Shown here one piece after another: positions 25,785-34,666 of a stretch of DNA of 64,000 nucleotides. The DNA is from M50B91 sp964526665 (GTDB lineage Bacteria; Patescibacteriota; Gracilibacteria; UBA4473): the NCBI GenBank assembly GCA_964526665.1, contig CAZGJL010000001.1, forward strand, positions 1 through 64,000, written 5' to 3'. The position numbers and the translations under genes were made by a program. The notes beneath the pieces are model-generated. The model ran no database searches and was not told the origin of the DNA. It saw only the letters and a program-made list of their open reading frames with translations. The stretch's first letter is position 1, and every line of letters starts with the position of its first letter.

Positions 25785-27071
25785 TTAAAAAATACTAAAA
25801 TGCAGTAACGCCCAAGTAACTATTCCCGATAGGGCAATAAAAGAAACTCCCCCTAATAATTTTTTCAATAGTGCGCGAGAACCAAGCACTCCCACGTAAA
25901 CCAATTTGATGACCGTGTTCACAATCATTCCTATGAAAAGGGCCGTTTCTGCTGTACTTACCGACAATCCTCCAGCTCTTACTGCTTCCATAGAAGAAAG
26001 AACCACAGCGTCTACGTCCACTATTCCCGATAATCCTGCCGCCACAAAAACTCCTGCATCCCCAAGGAATCGTTTTCCTATAGAAATAGCAGCAAGGATA
26101 ACCAAAAATGCTATTCCGAATTTTATAGCTGGCCATAGCTCGAATGGACTTTCCACTTCAAACGCTGCCTCTGATGACTTCTTCTTGTTTGCTTTTTGGA
26201 AAAGCCAAAAAGCAAATCCAAATCCCACTACGGCCATAACAACGGGGACAAGCAAAAAGGTAGTTTTTGTCTCAGCGGTTCCCGCTACAAGAATTTCTAT
26301 CAAAACACGTACATTCATAACCGCAATCGCCACCATGATTCCAGCCGCAAGGAGTTCTTGGCTCACTTTTTTGGACAATGATTGCTCTGCCATAGAAACC
26401 GTAACCGCTGTCGAACTCACGAGCGCTCCAAAAATAGCTGTCAAAAATGTTCCTGCACGTGCCCCTAAAACCTTAATCAAGAAATATCCTATAAAGTTAA
26501 TTCCTGAGATAAACACCACCAAAAGCCATATATTAAACGGCACAATTATTCCCCATGGATCTATGGGGGTTGTCGGTAAAAAAGGCAATACCGCTCCAGA
26601 AAAAATCAATAACTGCAGTGCCCCACGTGTCTCAGCGACAGAAAGAGTGGAAATAAATTTGTGTAATTCTAGTCGAAATTCCTTCAGCACTATCAATATA
26701 ATCGTGAGGAAAATGGCGGGAACAAATTGCTCATACCCGATTAATATTCCTACAAGAACCATTGCTAAGGCTGATAATTCTGAGGTTAATCCAATTCTTT
26801 TTTGCACAAACGCCCCATGTGCATAAGCAATAGCCACTAAGACAAGTGCCCCACAAAAAATAAAAATTGGTAAGGTTGGGATTTGAGAGAAAAATGTTGA
26901 AAGAGCCCCTAGTAGCGTAAAAACTACTACCGTACGAATTCCCATAAAACCACGATTTTTTTCTGAGACACCTTGAGCATCTAATTCTCGACGTAATCCC
27001 ATTAAGGTTCCAAGCCCTAGGGCAATCAGGAGTTTGAATACTTCTGATCCTGTGGAAAAAATTTCAATCAT
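25785..27071 (-). CDS. MgtC/SapB N-terminal and DUF4010 membrane protein
   Basis: 428 residues with about 11-12 membrane helices. The N-terminal third has the MgtC/SapB pattern (ALGLGTLMGLRRE, GIRT). The C-terminal part corresponds to DUF4010, including SSTAVTVSMAEQ and the GLSGIVDVDAVVLS segment. Proteins of this fused type are common in bacteria; MgtC itself is linked to survival at low magnesium, but the fused family has no proven activity. It ends just upstream of the ileS promoter and stands alone. Family assignment strong; function unknown. Confidence 0.85.
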   Translation of the reverse strand: MIEIFSTGSEVFKLLIALGLGTLMGLRRELDAQGVSEKNRGFMGIRTVVVFTLLGALSTFFSQIPTLPIFIFCGALVLVAIAYAHGAFVQKRIGLTSELSALAMVLVGILIGYEQFVPAIFLTIILIVLKEFRLELHKFISTLSVAETRGALQLLIFSGAVLPFLPTTPIDPWGIIVPFNIWLLVVFISGINFIGYFLIKVLGARAGTFLTAIFGALVSSTAVTVSMAEQSLSKKVSQELLAAGIMVAIAVMNVRVLIEILVAGTAETKTTFLLVPVVMAVVGFGFAFWLFQKANKKKSSEAAFEVESPFELWPAIKFGIAFLVILAAISIGKRFLGDAGVFVAAGLSGIVDVDAVVLSSMEAVRAGGLSVSTAETALFIGMIVNTVIKLVYVGVLGSRALLKKLLGGVSFIALSGIVTWALLHFSIF

Positions 27072-27140
27072 CCGTATATTCTATCAGATTTAAAGAGAAA
27101 AATCCAGTGCCAATCCCATTAAGTTGGATATTTCCTATAC

Positions 27141-27173
27141 AAAAAACTCCTCGCCCAAAAATGGACGAGGAGT
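27141..27173 (-). terminator. Intrinsic terminator of the Cys-rich gene
   Basis: ACTCCTCG.CC and GG.CGAGGAGT stem with an A/T-rich loop, followed on the minus strand by TTTTT. It separates the Cys-rich gene from the MgtC-type gene. Confidence 0.85.
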
Positions 27174-27194
27174 AATTTGGAAAAGGGAAAATTT

Positions 27195-27626
27195 TTAGTG
27201 TTTTCCACATCCGCATTCTGCCGATTTCTCTTCTCCTGAAGAAGTTTTTGCTGCAGCACATGAACTTGCTCCGCTAGAAGCTGAACAACTCGCTCCAACC
27301 GCGCAACTTCCCGCTCCTGAGCAAGAAGATCCTTCTACTGTTTTAGAACATCCACAATCCGCTGAACCACATTCTCCAGCTACGGAACAATTTCCTCCAC
27401 AGTTCCCGTCACATGAAGCTGCAACTGCTTCTCCGCAACTACAAGCTTCATCACCACATGTCTGTCCCTCTGAACAATCACATGTTTCTCCACAGGTTTC
27501 ACAGACACATCCTGCGTGAGGAATTAAATTTGTCATAAAATCTTCACCTGCCATGCTCTCTGTAAGAGCAAATACTCCAACACCTGCTACAAGTGCTAAA
27601 CCGAAAATCATTAAGAATTTTTTCAT
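27195..27626 (-). CDS. Exported protein with 20 cysteines
   Basis: 143 residues, of which 20 are Cys. An N-terminal hydrophobic segment (about residues 3-22) gives export. From residue 40 on, the chain is Cys/Gly/Ser/Ala with CxC, CxxC and CxxxC spacings (for example CVCETCGETC, CDGNCGGNC, CGSADCGC) and ends in CGCGKH. This composition suggests a metallothionein-like or iron-sulfur-like metal sink, or a disulfide-knotted surface protein. I know no family that fits. It lies near another small Cys-containing exported protein and the NifU/NifS genes. Own terminator. Confidence 0.7.
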   Translation of the reverse strand: MKKFLMIFGLALVAGVGVFALTESMAGEDFMTNLIPHAGCVCETCGETCDCSEGQTCGDEACSCGEAVAASCDGNCGGNCSVAGECGSADCGCSKTVEGSSCSGAGSCAVGASCSASSGASSCAAAKTSSGEEKSAECGCGKH

Positions 27627-27730
27627 TATTATAGTTTTTAAAAGTTATGAAGAGCTCAGGAAGTTAAGAAATAAAAAGCTCTTCTAAAAGTACCAAAAGA
27701 TCAATAATTGCATTATTAATCCTTTAAAAC

Positions 27731-28120
27731 TTAGCATGCTGAGCTTCGCCACTCTGTTGATCGCGCAATTTGCTTAATCGTTCGTACAAATAAATCTTCT
27801 GGCGGTATTATAAGTGGCTCAATAACCAATTCCCTTATTACAAATTCTTCCTGAAATATCAAAGAGGGAATTACAAATATTGTTGGAATTTCCTTTTCTG
27901 AAAGAAATGGAGGAGCAATGGGTTCTGACCATGTTTCTTCCGAATGTTCACAGTATCCACATGGAGCTGTTTGCATATCAGCTGCCTCTTTTATTGCTGT
28001 TTGGTGACAGGGCGGAACAGTTGCTGCTTCTACAGTGCCACAATATCCTCCAAATAAAGAAAAACATCCCAACAGGGCAAATTTTCCAAAAATAGTAAAG
28101 GTCGCAAAAAGTGAACGCAT
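27731..28120 (-). CDS. Small exported protein, unknown
   Basis: 129 residues from the ATG at 28120 (another ATG at 28144 is possible). Signal peptide with several Cys residues, then CGYCEHSEETW, a CxxC plus His group that could bind metal or form a redox disulfide. A Pro/Ile-rich stretch follows, and the protein ends in Cys (SSAC). No family recognised. Divergent from nifU (98 bases between starts). Confidence 0.55.
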   Translation of the reverse strand: MRSLFATFTIFGKFALLGCFSLFGGYCGTVEAATVPPCHQTAIKEAADMQTAPCGYCEHSEETWSEPIAPPFLSEKEIPTIFVIPSLIFQEEFVIRELVIEPLIIPPEDLFVRTIKQIARSTEWRSSAC

Positions 28121-28217
28121 TGTTTTGATTATTACAAGATACATGAAAGAAGCAATTCTTTTTCCTTTCTGGAGAAAAATTTGCCAGAAACAGCATCAAC
28201 AGTACACTCGAAACACT

Positions 28218-28859
28218 ATGGAGAATAAACAAAGTCAAAAACAACGCTGGCTCTACAGTGCCACCGTTAAGGATCATTTCTTTCACCCCAGAAATGCACA
28301 TAAAGAAGGAGAAGACTTTCCACCAGATGGATCTGGAAAGGTTGGATCCCCTGTCTGCGGAGATGAAATGCACATTCTGGTTCAAGTAGACAAAGACTCT
28401 GATCGAATCAAAGCCTGTCGTTGGAGCACCTTTGGATGTGCAAGTGCCATTGCCAGTACCTCGATGCTTTCTGTAATGATTACGGAAGAAAATGGGATGA
28501 AAATTGATGACGCATTAAAGCTTCGTCCACAACACATTCTTGATCGACTTGGCGGATTGCCAGACAAAAAAGTGCACTGTTCTGTTCTTGGAGATGAAGC
28601 ATTGCGGGAGGCGATTATGGATTATTTCACAAAGGCTGGGCAAAAAGCTCGCATCCCTGCTCCGGTCGAAGCAAAAATAATCTGTGCCTGCAAGCAGGTA
28701 ACTGATACTGATATCGAAGATGCTGTGCTCGAAGGAGCAACTACTCTGGATTTAATAAAGAAAAAAACTAGTGCAGGAACTGGGTGTGGAACCTGTATTC
28801 CCGACGTAGAAGATCTTATAGAAGAAACAAAAAAGAAATACTTTTCTGGAAATGAGTAA
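28218..28859 (+). CDS. nifU: NifU-type iron-sulfur cluster scaffold
   Basis: 213 residues. The N-terminal IscU/NifU domain has the three scaffold Cys in GSPVCGDEM, TFGCASAIAS and KVHCSVLGDEAL. The second domain is a BFD-like [2Fe-2S] module with CACKQVTD and GTGCGTCIPDVE. The C-terminal Nfu domain of Azotobacter NifU is absent. The ATG at 28218 is chosen because the open frame upstream has no homology. It overlaps nifS by 8 bases, so scaffold and sulfur donor are made together. Function: assembly of Fe-S clusters in the cytoplasm; no nitrogenase genes are present, so this is a housekeeping system. Confidence 0.93.
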   Translation: MENKQSQKQRWLYSATVKDHFFHPRNAHKEGEDFPPDGSGKVGSPVCGDEMHILVQVDKDSDRIKACRWSTFGCASAIASTSMLSVMITEENGMKIDDALKLRPQHILDRLGGLPDKKVHCSVLGDEALREAIMDYFTKAGQKARIPAPVEAKIICACKQVTDTDIEDAVLEGATTLDLIKKKTSAGTGCGTCIPDVEDLIEETKKKYFSGNE

Positions 28860-30030
28860 CGAAATATATCTCGATTACGCTGCCACAACACCACTTGCCC
28901 CTGAAGTTTTGGAGGTAATGAAACCATGGATGACCGAACAATGTTGGAATCCCGGAGGGTTTTATGCAGGAGGATTCGCGGCAAAAGACGCTGTCGGATA
29001 TGCACGAGAAACAGTAGCAGAAATTCTCGGATGTATGCCCGGAGAAATCATTTTCACCTCCGGGGGAAGCGAGTCTGATAATTTGGCCTTACGAGGAGTG
29101 ATGAATGCGCAACCCGGAGAAAAGGGACACCTGATTACGAGTTCCATTGAACATCATGCCGTTCTCTATACTGCCGAAGATTTAGCAAAAGATGGACACG
29201 AGGTATCCGTCCTACAAGTAAAACAAGATGGACGTGTTTCTCTTGAAAATTTAAAGAAAGCTATTCGAGAAAATACCAAACTCGTTTCGATCATGATGGC
29301 TAATAATGAAATTGGAACTGTTCAGTCTATAAAAGAAATATCTAAGTTTTTGCAAGACACTGGCAAAGGTGTGTTTTTGCATACTGATGCCGTACAAGCC
29401 GCCGCTCATCTCGATTGTAATGTCGAAAAATTGGGAGTGGATCTTCTTTCTCTTTCTGGACATAAGTTTTATGGACCAAGAGGAGTAGGAGCTTTATTTG
29501 TAAAAGCTGGAACTCCATTGCGAGCTCAGATAACCGGCGGGAGCCAAGAGTTCGATCGACGAGCGGGGACCGAGAATTTAGCGGGGATTGTTGGATTTGC
29601 AAAAGCTCTTCAGCTGGCATCGGCAGGCCGAAAAAGTGAAGCTATTCGCCTTTCTCAACTTCGAGATCATGCGATAGGAAGAATTCAAAATGAAATCGAG
29701 CATACGCGATTAAATGGAAGCCACGAACACCGATTGCCTAATAATATTAATATTTCGTTCTGGGGAGTAGAGGGGGAAGGAATTCTGCTCATGCTTGATG
29801 AACGAGGTGTTTGCGCTAGCACGGGAAGTGCTTGTACTAGTGCTGATTTGGACGCAAGCCATGTTATTCTTGCCACAGGACAAGGACATGGATGGGCCCA
29901 TGGGTCTATTCGATTTAGTCTTGGGAAATCAACAACCAAAGAACTCCTTGATCACGCCATTGACGAACTCAAGGAAGTCATTGCTTATCTTCGGTCGATC
30001 TCTCCTGTCCCACCAACACCTCCAAATTGA
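28852..30030 (+). CDS. nifS: Cysteine desulfurase (NifS/IscS type)
   Basis: 392 residues, the usual length. PLP-binding Lys in LSLSGHKFYGPRG, the N-terminal YLDYAATTP motif, HTDAVQAA, and the catalytic Cys loop ASTGSACTS. It releases sulfur from cysteine and passes it to the NifU scaffold encoded just upstream (8-base overlap). A membrane-protein gene follows 39 bases later. Confidence 0.95.
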   Translation: MSNEIYLDYAATTPLAPEVLEVMKPWMTEQCWNPGGFYAGGFAAKDAVGYARETVAEILGCMPGEIIFTSGGSESDNLALRGVMNAQPGEKGHLITSSIEHHAVLYTAEDLAKDGHEVSVLQVKQDGRVSLENLKKAIRENTKLVSIMMANNEIGTVQSIKEISKFLQDTGKGVFLHTDAVQAAAHLDCNVEKLGVDLLSLSGHKFYGPRGVGALFVKAGTPLRAQITGGSQEFDRRAGTENLAGIVGFAKALQLASAGRKSEAIRLSQLRDHAIGRIQNEIEHTRLNGSHEHRLPNNINISFWGVEGEGILLMLDERGVCASTGSACTSADLDASHVILATGQGHGWAHGSIRFSLGKSTTKELLDHAIDELKEVIAYLRSISPVPPTPPN

Positions 30031-30069
30031 ATTTGCGAGGAAGAATTAAGAAGATTATAATTCTAGTCG

Positions 30070-30630
30070 ATGGAAGTACAACTCTCATGGGATATCATAT
30101 TTCTAGCACTAATAATTGTAGTTTTTAGTCTAGCTTTCATTCGTCCACACAAATTTACTCTTCGGTTATTGCTCGGAACATATCTTTCTTTGATTATTGC
30201 CGAAGGAGTCGCTTTCTTCTTAGGAGTAGCAATCCTTCCTGCAGCCCCAGTGTTTCAAAACTGGGTTTCGGAAAATGAACTATTCTTTTTTATGGGAGTA
30301 CGACTTATTCTTTTCCTTATTGCTCTCTCTCTTTTCATTATTCGTGGACACTATCATGTGGCGCACAAAAAACACGACCACTGGCTCGCTCGATCAATTA
30401 TACATATTTCTTTTTCTGCGCTCACAAGCTTTCTCTTCGTAACAAGCATATTTTCTTTCCTATCTGGAAATTCTGTTATTGAATCTGTCTTAAATAATTT
30501 TGCTCCCAATCCTTGGTTTGATAACAGTATAATTGTTGAGACAGCCCTCCAGTCATATGGAATTTGGATCGCTCTTCCTGCAATAGGAATGTTACTCGCG
30601 AGTATCATTCATCCTCGTGACACAGAATAG
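30070..30630 (+). CDS. Four-helix membrane protein, unknown
   Basis: 186 residues with about four membrane helices (about 8-25, 30-55, 72-93, 150-180) and a His-rich cytoplasmic or external loop (GHYHVAHKKHDHW). No family recognised. Position after nifS suggests co-transcription, which may be incidental; the His cluster could bind metal. Confidence 0.6.
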   Translation: MEVQLSWDIIFLALIIVVFSLAFIRPHKFTLRLLLGTYLSLIIAEGVAFFLGVAILPAAPVFQNWVSENELFFFMGVRLILFLIALSLFIIRGHYHVAHKKHDHWLARSIIHISFSALTSFLFVTSIFSFLSGNSVIESVLNNFAPNPWFDNSIIVETALQSYGIWIALPAIGMLLASIIHPRDTE

Positions 30631-30858
30631 TCACTTTCTGTGTTGAAAACGAATACCTCGTTTTTCCCGACTATGAGTTTTACTGATCGAAAATTTATAA
30701 CTAGACATTTCCCACGACGCACAATCGTCGACATCTGGTGAAGAGAGGAAATGGGCCGTAGATCACGTATGTGCAAATCAAATGGTTGAGTCAGCTCACG
30801 ACAAACAATCGTTCATTCTGCGATTTTTCCGAAATCGTCGATATGAAGACAATACATA
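30631..30858. other. Short spacer, nothing recognised
   Basis: No gene, terminator or repeat that I can support between the membrane-protein gene and the convergent DUF2797 gene. Confidence 0.5.
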
Positions 30859-31755
30859 TTAAAAAAGTGAATTTTGAAATGCTGCATGAAGACAGAGTCC
30901 TGCCTGGCGAGGAGAGATATCACAGTCTCGTCCCAAAAATGATTTCATATTTATGCTTACAAGTTCTTCTTCTGTTTCAAGCACAACGAATGCCCCTTTG
31001 ATGGCGATGATTTTCCCGCTCACCCATTCTCCTTTACTCAATTCAATAGGATGCAAGGGTTTTGCAATACTGCCTATTTCCACAGTATTATAAACGTTTT
31101 CCCAGTTTTTTAATTCCGGAGGATCGAGGAGGAAGTTTTTCAAATGAGGTGTCTGATCAAGCGCTCCTTTATGTTCGTCAAAAAGAGATCGAAGTGTTTT
31201 TTCTCCTTCTTTCAAAGAAATTTCTGGCAAAAGAAGCGATTTCTTTTTTCGTCCCATAATCTTATCGGCTAATCCCGAACGACGAAGCAGAGTTTCTATT
31301 TGTCGGGCCACAACGCCATCTGGTGCCTGAGCAATGTACAGTGTTTGATGGCTCCCTTGTTCAATTTGTCGCAATGTTTTTCGTGATGCATTCGATACTC
31401 CTACTTTGATAACTCCTGCATCAAAAAGAGCAAAATATACCACATGTTCTCCAGAAATTTTTTCTAAATCACCCGGCTGTAATTGCGCCTGATCAAATCC
31501 ATCAAACGCCGTATACACAAAGTTTCCCTCAATAACGCGACAATATTCACATTTTGCTTTTCCCTCAGAATGCTTTGGGCACGCTTTCCAAACACGATTT
31601 TCTATCAATCCAGCACAATGGGCATCGGAAGAAATTTCAAGCGAAAATTCGTCACCAATATTCAAGGCCTTTCGTCCAAACCGTCCATCGATTGAACCCT
31701 GAAGTTCGCACCCATGTTCATCTGTCCAGCGAAAATCGTAGAGAAGTATTTTCAT
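30859..31755 (-). CDS. DUF2797 family protein
   Basis: 298 residues from the ATG at 31755. Cys pairs CPKH..CEYC near residue 70 form a probable zinc site. The core HVVYFALFDAGVIKVGVSN, the QIEQGSHQTLYIA strand and the QIETLL segment match DUF2797, a GIY-YIG-like fold present in bacteria and archaea. No activity is established. Divergent from recJ, with starts 121 bases apart. Confidence 0.78.
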   Translation of the reverse strand: MKILLYDFRWTDEHGCELQGSIDGRFGRKALNIGDEFSLEISSDAHCAGLIENRVWKACPKHSEGKAKCEYCRVIEGNFVYTAFDGFDQAQLQPGDLEKISGEHVVYFALFDAGVIKVGVSNASRKTLRQIEQGSHQTLYIAQAPDGVVARQIETLLRRSGLADKIMGRKKKSLLLPEISLKEGEKTLRSLFDEHKGALDQTPHLKNFLLDPPELKNWENVYNTVEIGSIAKPLHPIELSKGEWVSGKIIAIKGAFVVLETEEELVSINMKSFLGRDCDISPRQAGLCLHAAFQNSLF

Positions 31756-31876
31756 TATGCGGAAAAGTTGTATCAAAAAAAGAGTTACAATTCAACTGAA
31801 ATTCAGTCTCCAAGATGAAATTTTACATACATTTTATTCTTGGCGAAGAAGAAATAAATCTCTACCCTGCCCCGTG

Positions 31877-33589
31877 ATGAAACAACTTTCTTTTTCACAA
31901 AAACGTTGGAAAATAAACCAGGAAGAATCTATTGGTACGCTTCCAGCACTACAGTCTGCTCTTTTGGAAGCGCGCCAATTAGTAACGCACAAAACCATCC
32001 AAGAATTTCTTGAACCATCGCTTCAGCAACTCGAAAGTCCATGGGAAATGAATGGAATGACGGATGCTGTGAAACGAATTACAAAAGCCATTGAAGCACA
32101 AGAACGCGTTGTTGTTTTTGGTGATTTTGATGCCGATGGAATTACAGCGACCGTTATTCTCGTTCAAACATTGAGAGAACTTGGTGCAAATGTTTCCTAT
32201 AGAATCCCCGACAGAAATACTGATAGTCATGGTCTGAAGAAACATTTACTCGACGATCTGGTCAAACGAGAAGTGAAACTCGTAATCACCGTTGATTGTG
32301 GAACAAATGACAAAGAAGAAGTCGAACATGCTACGACCTTAGGTATGGATATTATTATCACAGATCATCATGAACCAGACGCAAAGTCTTTTCCAGAAAA
32401 GGCTGTCGCAGTGATTAATCCCAAGATGGGGGAAAACGGAAATACTTCTCCAGAATTATCTGGATCAGCTGTTTCATGGAAACTTGCAACAGCTCTCATT
32501 GAACACGTACACGAAGATTCTCCAGAAAAAATGGTCGCGCTTATTGGTCCCCTTATGGAGATCGCAGCGATTGGTATTATTGCAGATTGCGTAGCATTGA
32601 CAGGAGAAAACCGAATTTTGGCAAAATTTGGACTTGAAAAAATGAAAACGACAACATGGAACGGTCTTTCCCAATTGTTAGAGCACACCAACACCTCTCT
32701 TCAAAAAATATCCGAAGAAACCGTAGGATTCGTTATTGCGCCTCATTTGAATGCCGCTTCTCGATTGGGAGATGTCTTGATAGCCGCACAATTGTTTCTT
32801 GGTGATGAACGAGATAATGCCTCACGTATTGAGCAATTGCTTACGTGGAATAAGCAACGACGCGCTCTTACCGAGAAGTCTGTGGCTGAAGCTACAGAAC
32901 AAATTCGTCCTGGAGCGCCATTCCAAATTTTTTATAAAAAAGAATGGAAGCCCGGGATTCTCGGATTACTTGCTGCCAGGCATAGCCAACAACTCGGTGT
33001 CCCCGTAGTTGCATGTTCCCTTAGAAAGGATGGAAAGATTTCTGCTTCTTGTCGTGCGCCAGAACCCTATTCTATTGTTGATGGATTACGCGCTGCAGAA
33101 AAAAATCTCGAACGATTCGGCGGACACGCCGGAGCCGCAGGGTTTCTCATGAAAGAAAATAATTTTGAGGAACTAAAAAAGAACCTCGATGCCTATTTTT
33201 CAAAGGAAAATCTTGGGATATTGCCCCAACGCGTTGATGCATGGGTTTCACCAGAATTATTAGATTGGGATTTGGTTGAGTTTTTTAAGTTTTTTGCTCC
33301 TTTTGGTGCAGGGAATCCCTCCCCAATACTTGGTTTGAAACGAGTAAAAATCCTCAAGATTCATTCTATGGGCGCACAAAAAAATCATGCGCGATTCGTA
33401 GGAGAACTCAACGGACAAGAACTCGATTTCGTGGCCTTTTTTGCTGGACACTTACTCTCTCAAGTAAAAGTTAGAAACGTCGTAGATATTGCTCTGACTA
33501 TTGGAGAAAATGAATGGAATGGTGAACAACGATTGCAATTTCGAGTAGAAGATATGAGAGAGAGTTCGGACTTTACAAAGAAATGTTAA
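31877..33589 (+). CDS. recJ: Single-stranded-DNA exonuclease RecJ
   Basis: 570 residues from the ATG at 31877. DHH-family motifs: GDFDADGITA, VDCGTND, TDHHEP, then the DHHA1 motif GGHAGAAGF and the C-terminal OB-like domain. RecJ digests 5' single strands in recombination and mismatch repair. The last codons (ESSDFTKKC) lie inside the left arm and spacer of a palindromic element, so the natural C-terminus may have been changed by its insertion. Strong call. Confidence 0.94.
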   Translation: MKQLSFSQKRWKINQEESIGTLPALQSALLEARQLVTHKTIQEFLEPSLQQLESPWEMNGMTDAVKRITKAIEAQERVVVFGDFDADGITATVILVQTLRELGANVSYRIPDRNTDSHGLKKHLLDDLVKREVKLVITVDCGTNDKEEVEHATTLGMDIIITDHHEPDAKSFPEKAVAVINPKMGENGNTSPELSGSAVSWKLATALIEHVHEDSPEKMVALIGPLMEIAAIGIIADCVALTGENRILAKFGLEKMKTTTWNGLSQLLEHTNTSLQKISEETVGFVIAPHLNAASRLGDVLIAAQLFLGDERDNASRIEQLLTWNKQRRALTEKSVAEATEQIRPGAPFQIFYKKEWKPGILGLLAARHSQQLGVPVVACSLRKDGKISASCRAPEPYSIVDGLRAAEKNLERFGGHAGAAGFLMKENNFEELKKNLDAYFSKENLGILPQRVDAWVSPELLDWDLVEFFKFFAPFGAGNPSPILGLKRVKILKIHSMGAQKNHARFVGELNGQELDFVAFFAGHLLSQVKVRNVVDIALTIGENEWNGEQRLQFRVEDMRESSDFTKKC

Positions 33590-33606
33590 AAACAAGTCCG
33601 AACTCT
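33561..33606. repeat. Two-arm palindromic element, copy 3 (recJ 3' end)
   Basis: AGAGTTCGGACTT and AAGTCCGAACTCT as inverted arms with starts 33 bases apart, the same layout as copies 1 and 2 but with GAGTTCGGACTT arms. It covers the recJ stop codon. No T-run follows, so it is not an ordinary terminator. Confidence 0.7.
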
Positions 33607-33624
33607 AGAGAAATGACGGAAAAA

Positions 33625-33653
33625 TTGACACCCCGCCTCCTCAAAAGTAGTAT
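33625..33653 (+). promoter_or_regulatory. Promoter of pyrBC
   Basis: TTGACA, 17-base spacer, TAGTAT, about 70 bases upstream of the pyrB start. The leader has no clear PyrR-type hairpin or attenuator. Confidence 0.7.
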
Positions 33654-33729
33654 CAACTAGATGACTTCATTGGTACGATTTCTTATATAAAGATTTTGCC
33701 ACGGAGTCTTTTTTTACAAATCCTCCCCC

Positions 33730-34635
33730 ATGCGACACGTTCTCTCTGCTCCACAATTTGATAAACCTGAATTACTTGAAATCATGAGCCAGGCGGCAGA
33801 TATGGAAAACATTCTTACCACAAAGGGATTTTCTACAATGGCTGAGGGGAAAATTCTCGCAACATTTTTTTATGAACCATCTACTCGAACTCGCTTGAGT
33901 TTCGAGACAGCAATGAATCGTCTCGGAGGAAAGGTAATTTCTGTGAGTGATGGACAAAACTCTTCTGCAAAAAAAGGGGAATCCGTGGAAGACACCATGC
34001 AAGTAATTTCCGGATATGCTGATGTAATTGCGATGCGTTCGAGTGAAATTGGATTTGCGGAACGAGCAACCAAAACCTCTCTCGTGCCCATTATTAATGG
34101 AGGAGATGGCCCGGGAGAACACCCGACCCAATCTCTTCTTGATTTATACACAATACAAAAACAATTTGGCTTAGGAAAACCACTCCGTATCGCATTCGTG
34201 GGAGATTTGAAATACGGACGCACCGTTCACTCATTACAAAATTTACTAAGAAATTTCGATAACTTCTCCATGGATTGGGTCGCCCCAAAAGAACTCGATA
34301 TTCAGGATAAGTACTTCAACGCAGGTACCGATCGCAAGTTTACTGAGCTCACCGATGAAGTTTTGGCTGAAGCAGATATCGTCTACATGACACGAATTCA
34401 GCAAGAACGATTTGATGATTTATCGGAATACGAAAGACTCAAAGATGTATTTATTCTCGATGCAGCAAAGGTAGCAAAAATGAAAAAGGAGGCCATCATT
34501 CTCCACCCGCTTCCACGGGTAGATGAGATCGCGACGGATGTTGATCCGCTGCCTCAAGCGAAATATTTTGAGCAAGCACGAAACGGAGTCCCCGTTCGCA
34601 TGACCCTTATTGCTCGAGCACTAGAGTTAATTTAA
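33730..34635 (+). CDS. pyrB: Aspartate carbamoyltransferase catalytic subunit
   Basis: 301 residues, normal length. Carbamoyl-phosphate site YEPSTRTRLSFE, GDGPGEHPTQ, and the HPLPR aspartate-site motif. First committed step of pyrimidine synthesis. It is followed 31 bases later by pyrC, so the pair forms an operon. No regulatory subunit gene (pyrI) is nearby. Confidence 0.95.
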   Translation: MRHVLSAPQFDKPELLEIMSQAADMENILTTKGFSTMAEGKILATFFYEPSTRTRLSFETAMNRLGGKVISVSDGQNSSAKKGESVEDTMQVISGYADVIAMRSSEIGFAERATKTSLVPIINGGDGPGEHPTQSLLDLYTIQKQFGLGKPLRIAFVGDLKYGRTVHSLQNLLRNFDNFSMDWVAPKELDIQDKYFNAGTDRKFTELTDEVLAEADIVYMTRIQQERFDDLSEYERLKDVFILDAAKVAKMKKEAIILHPLPRVDEIATDVDPLPQAKYFEQARNGVPVRMTLIARALELI

Positions 34636-34636
34636 A

Positions 34637-34665
34637 CTTCAATCTACAAACTGGAAACTACAAAT
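34637..34665. repeat. Heptamer array between pyrB and pyrC
   Basis: Reverse-orientation CTTCAAT/CTACAAA/CTACAAA units fill the whole 31-base gap between the two operon genes. Confidence 0.55.
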
Positions 34666-34666
34666 A

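Noticed and set aside
28218..30030. nifU and nifS as part of a nitrogen-fixation cluster
   Set aside because: No nitrogenase genes; this pair is a general Fe-S assembly system in many bacteria.
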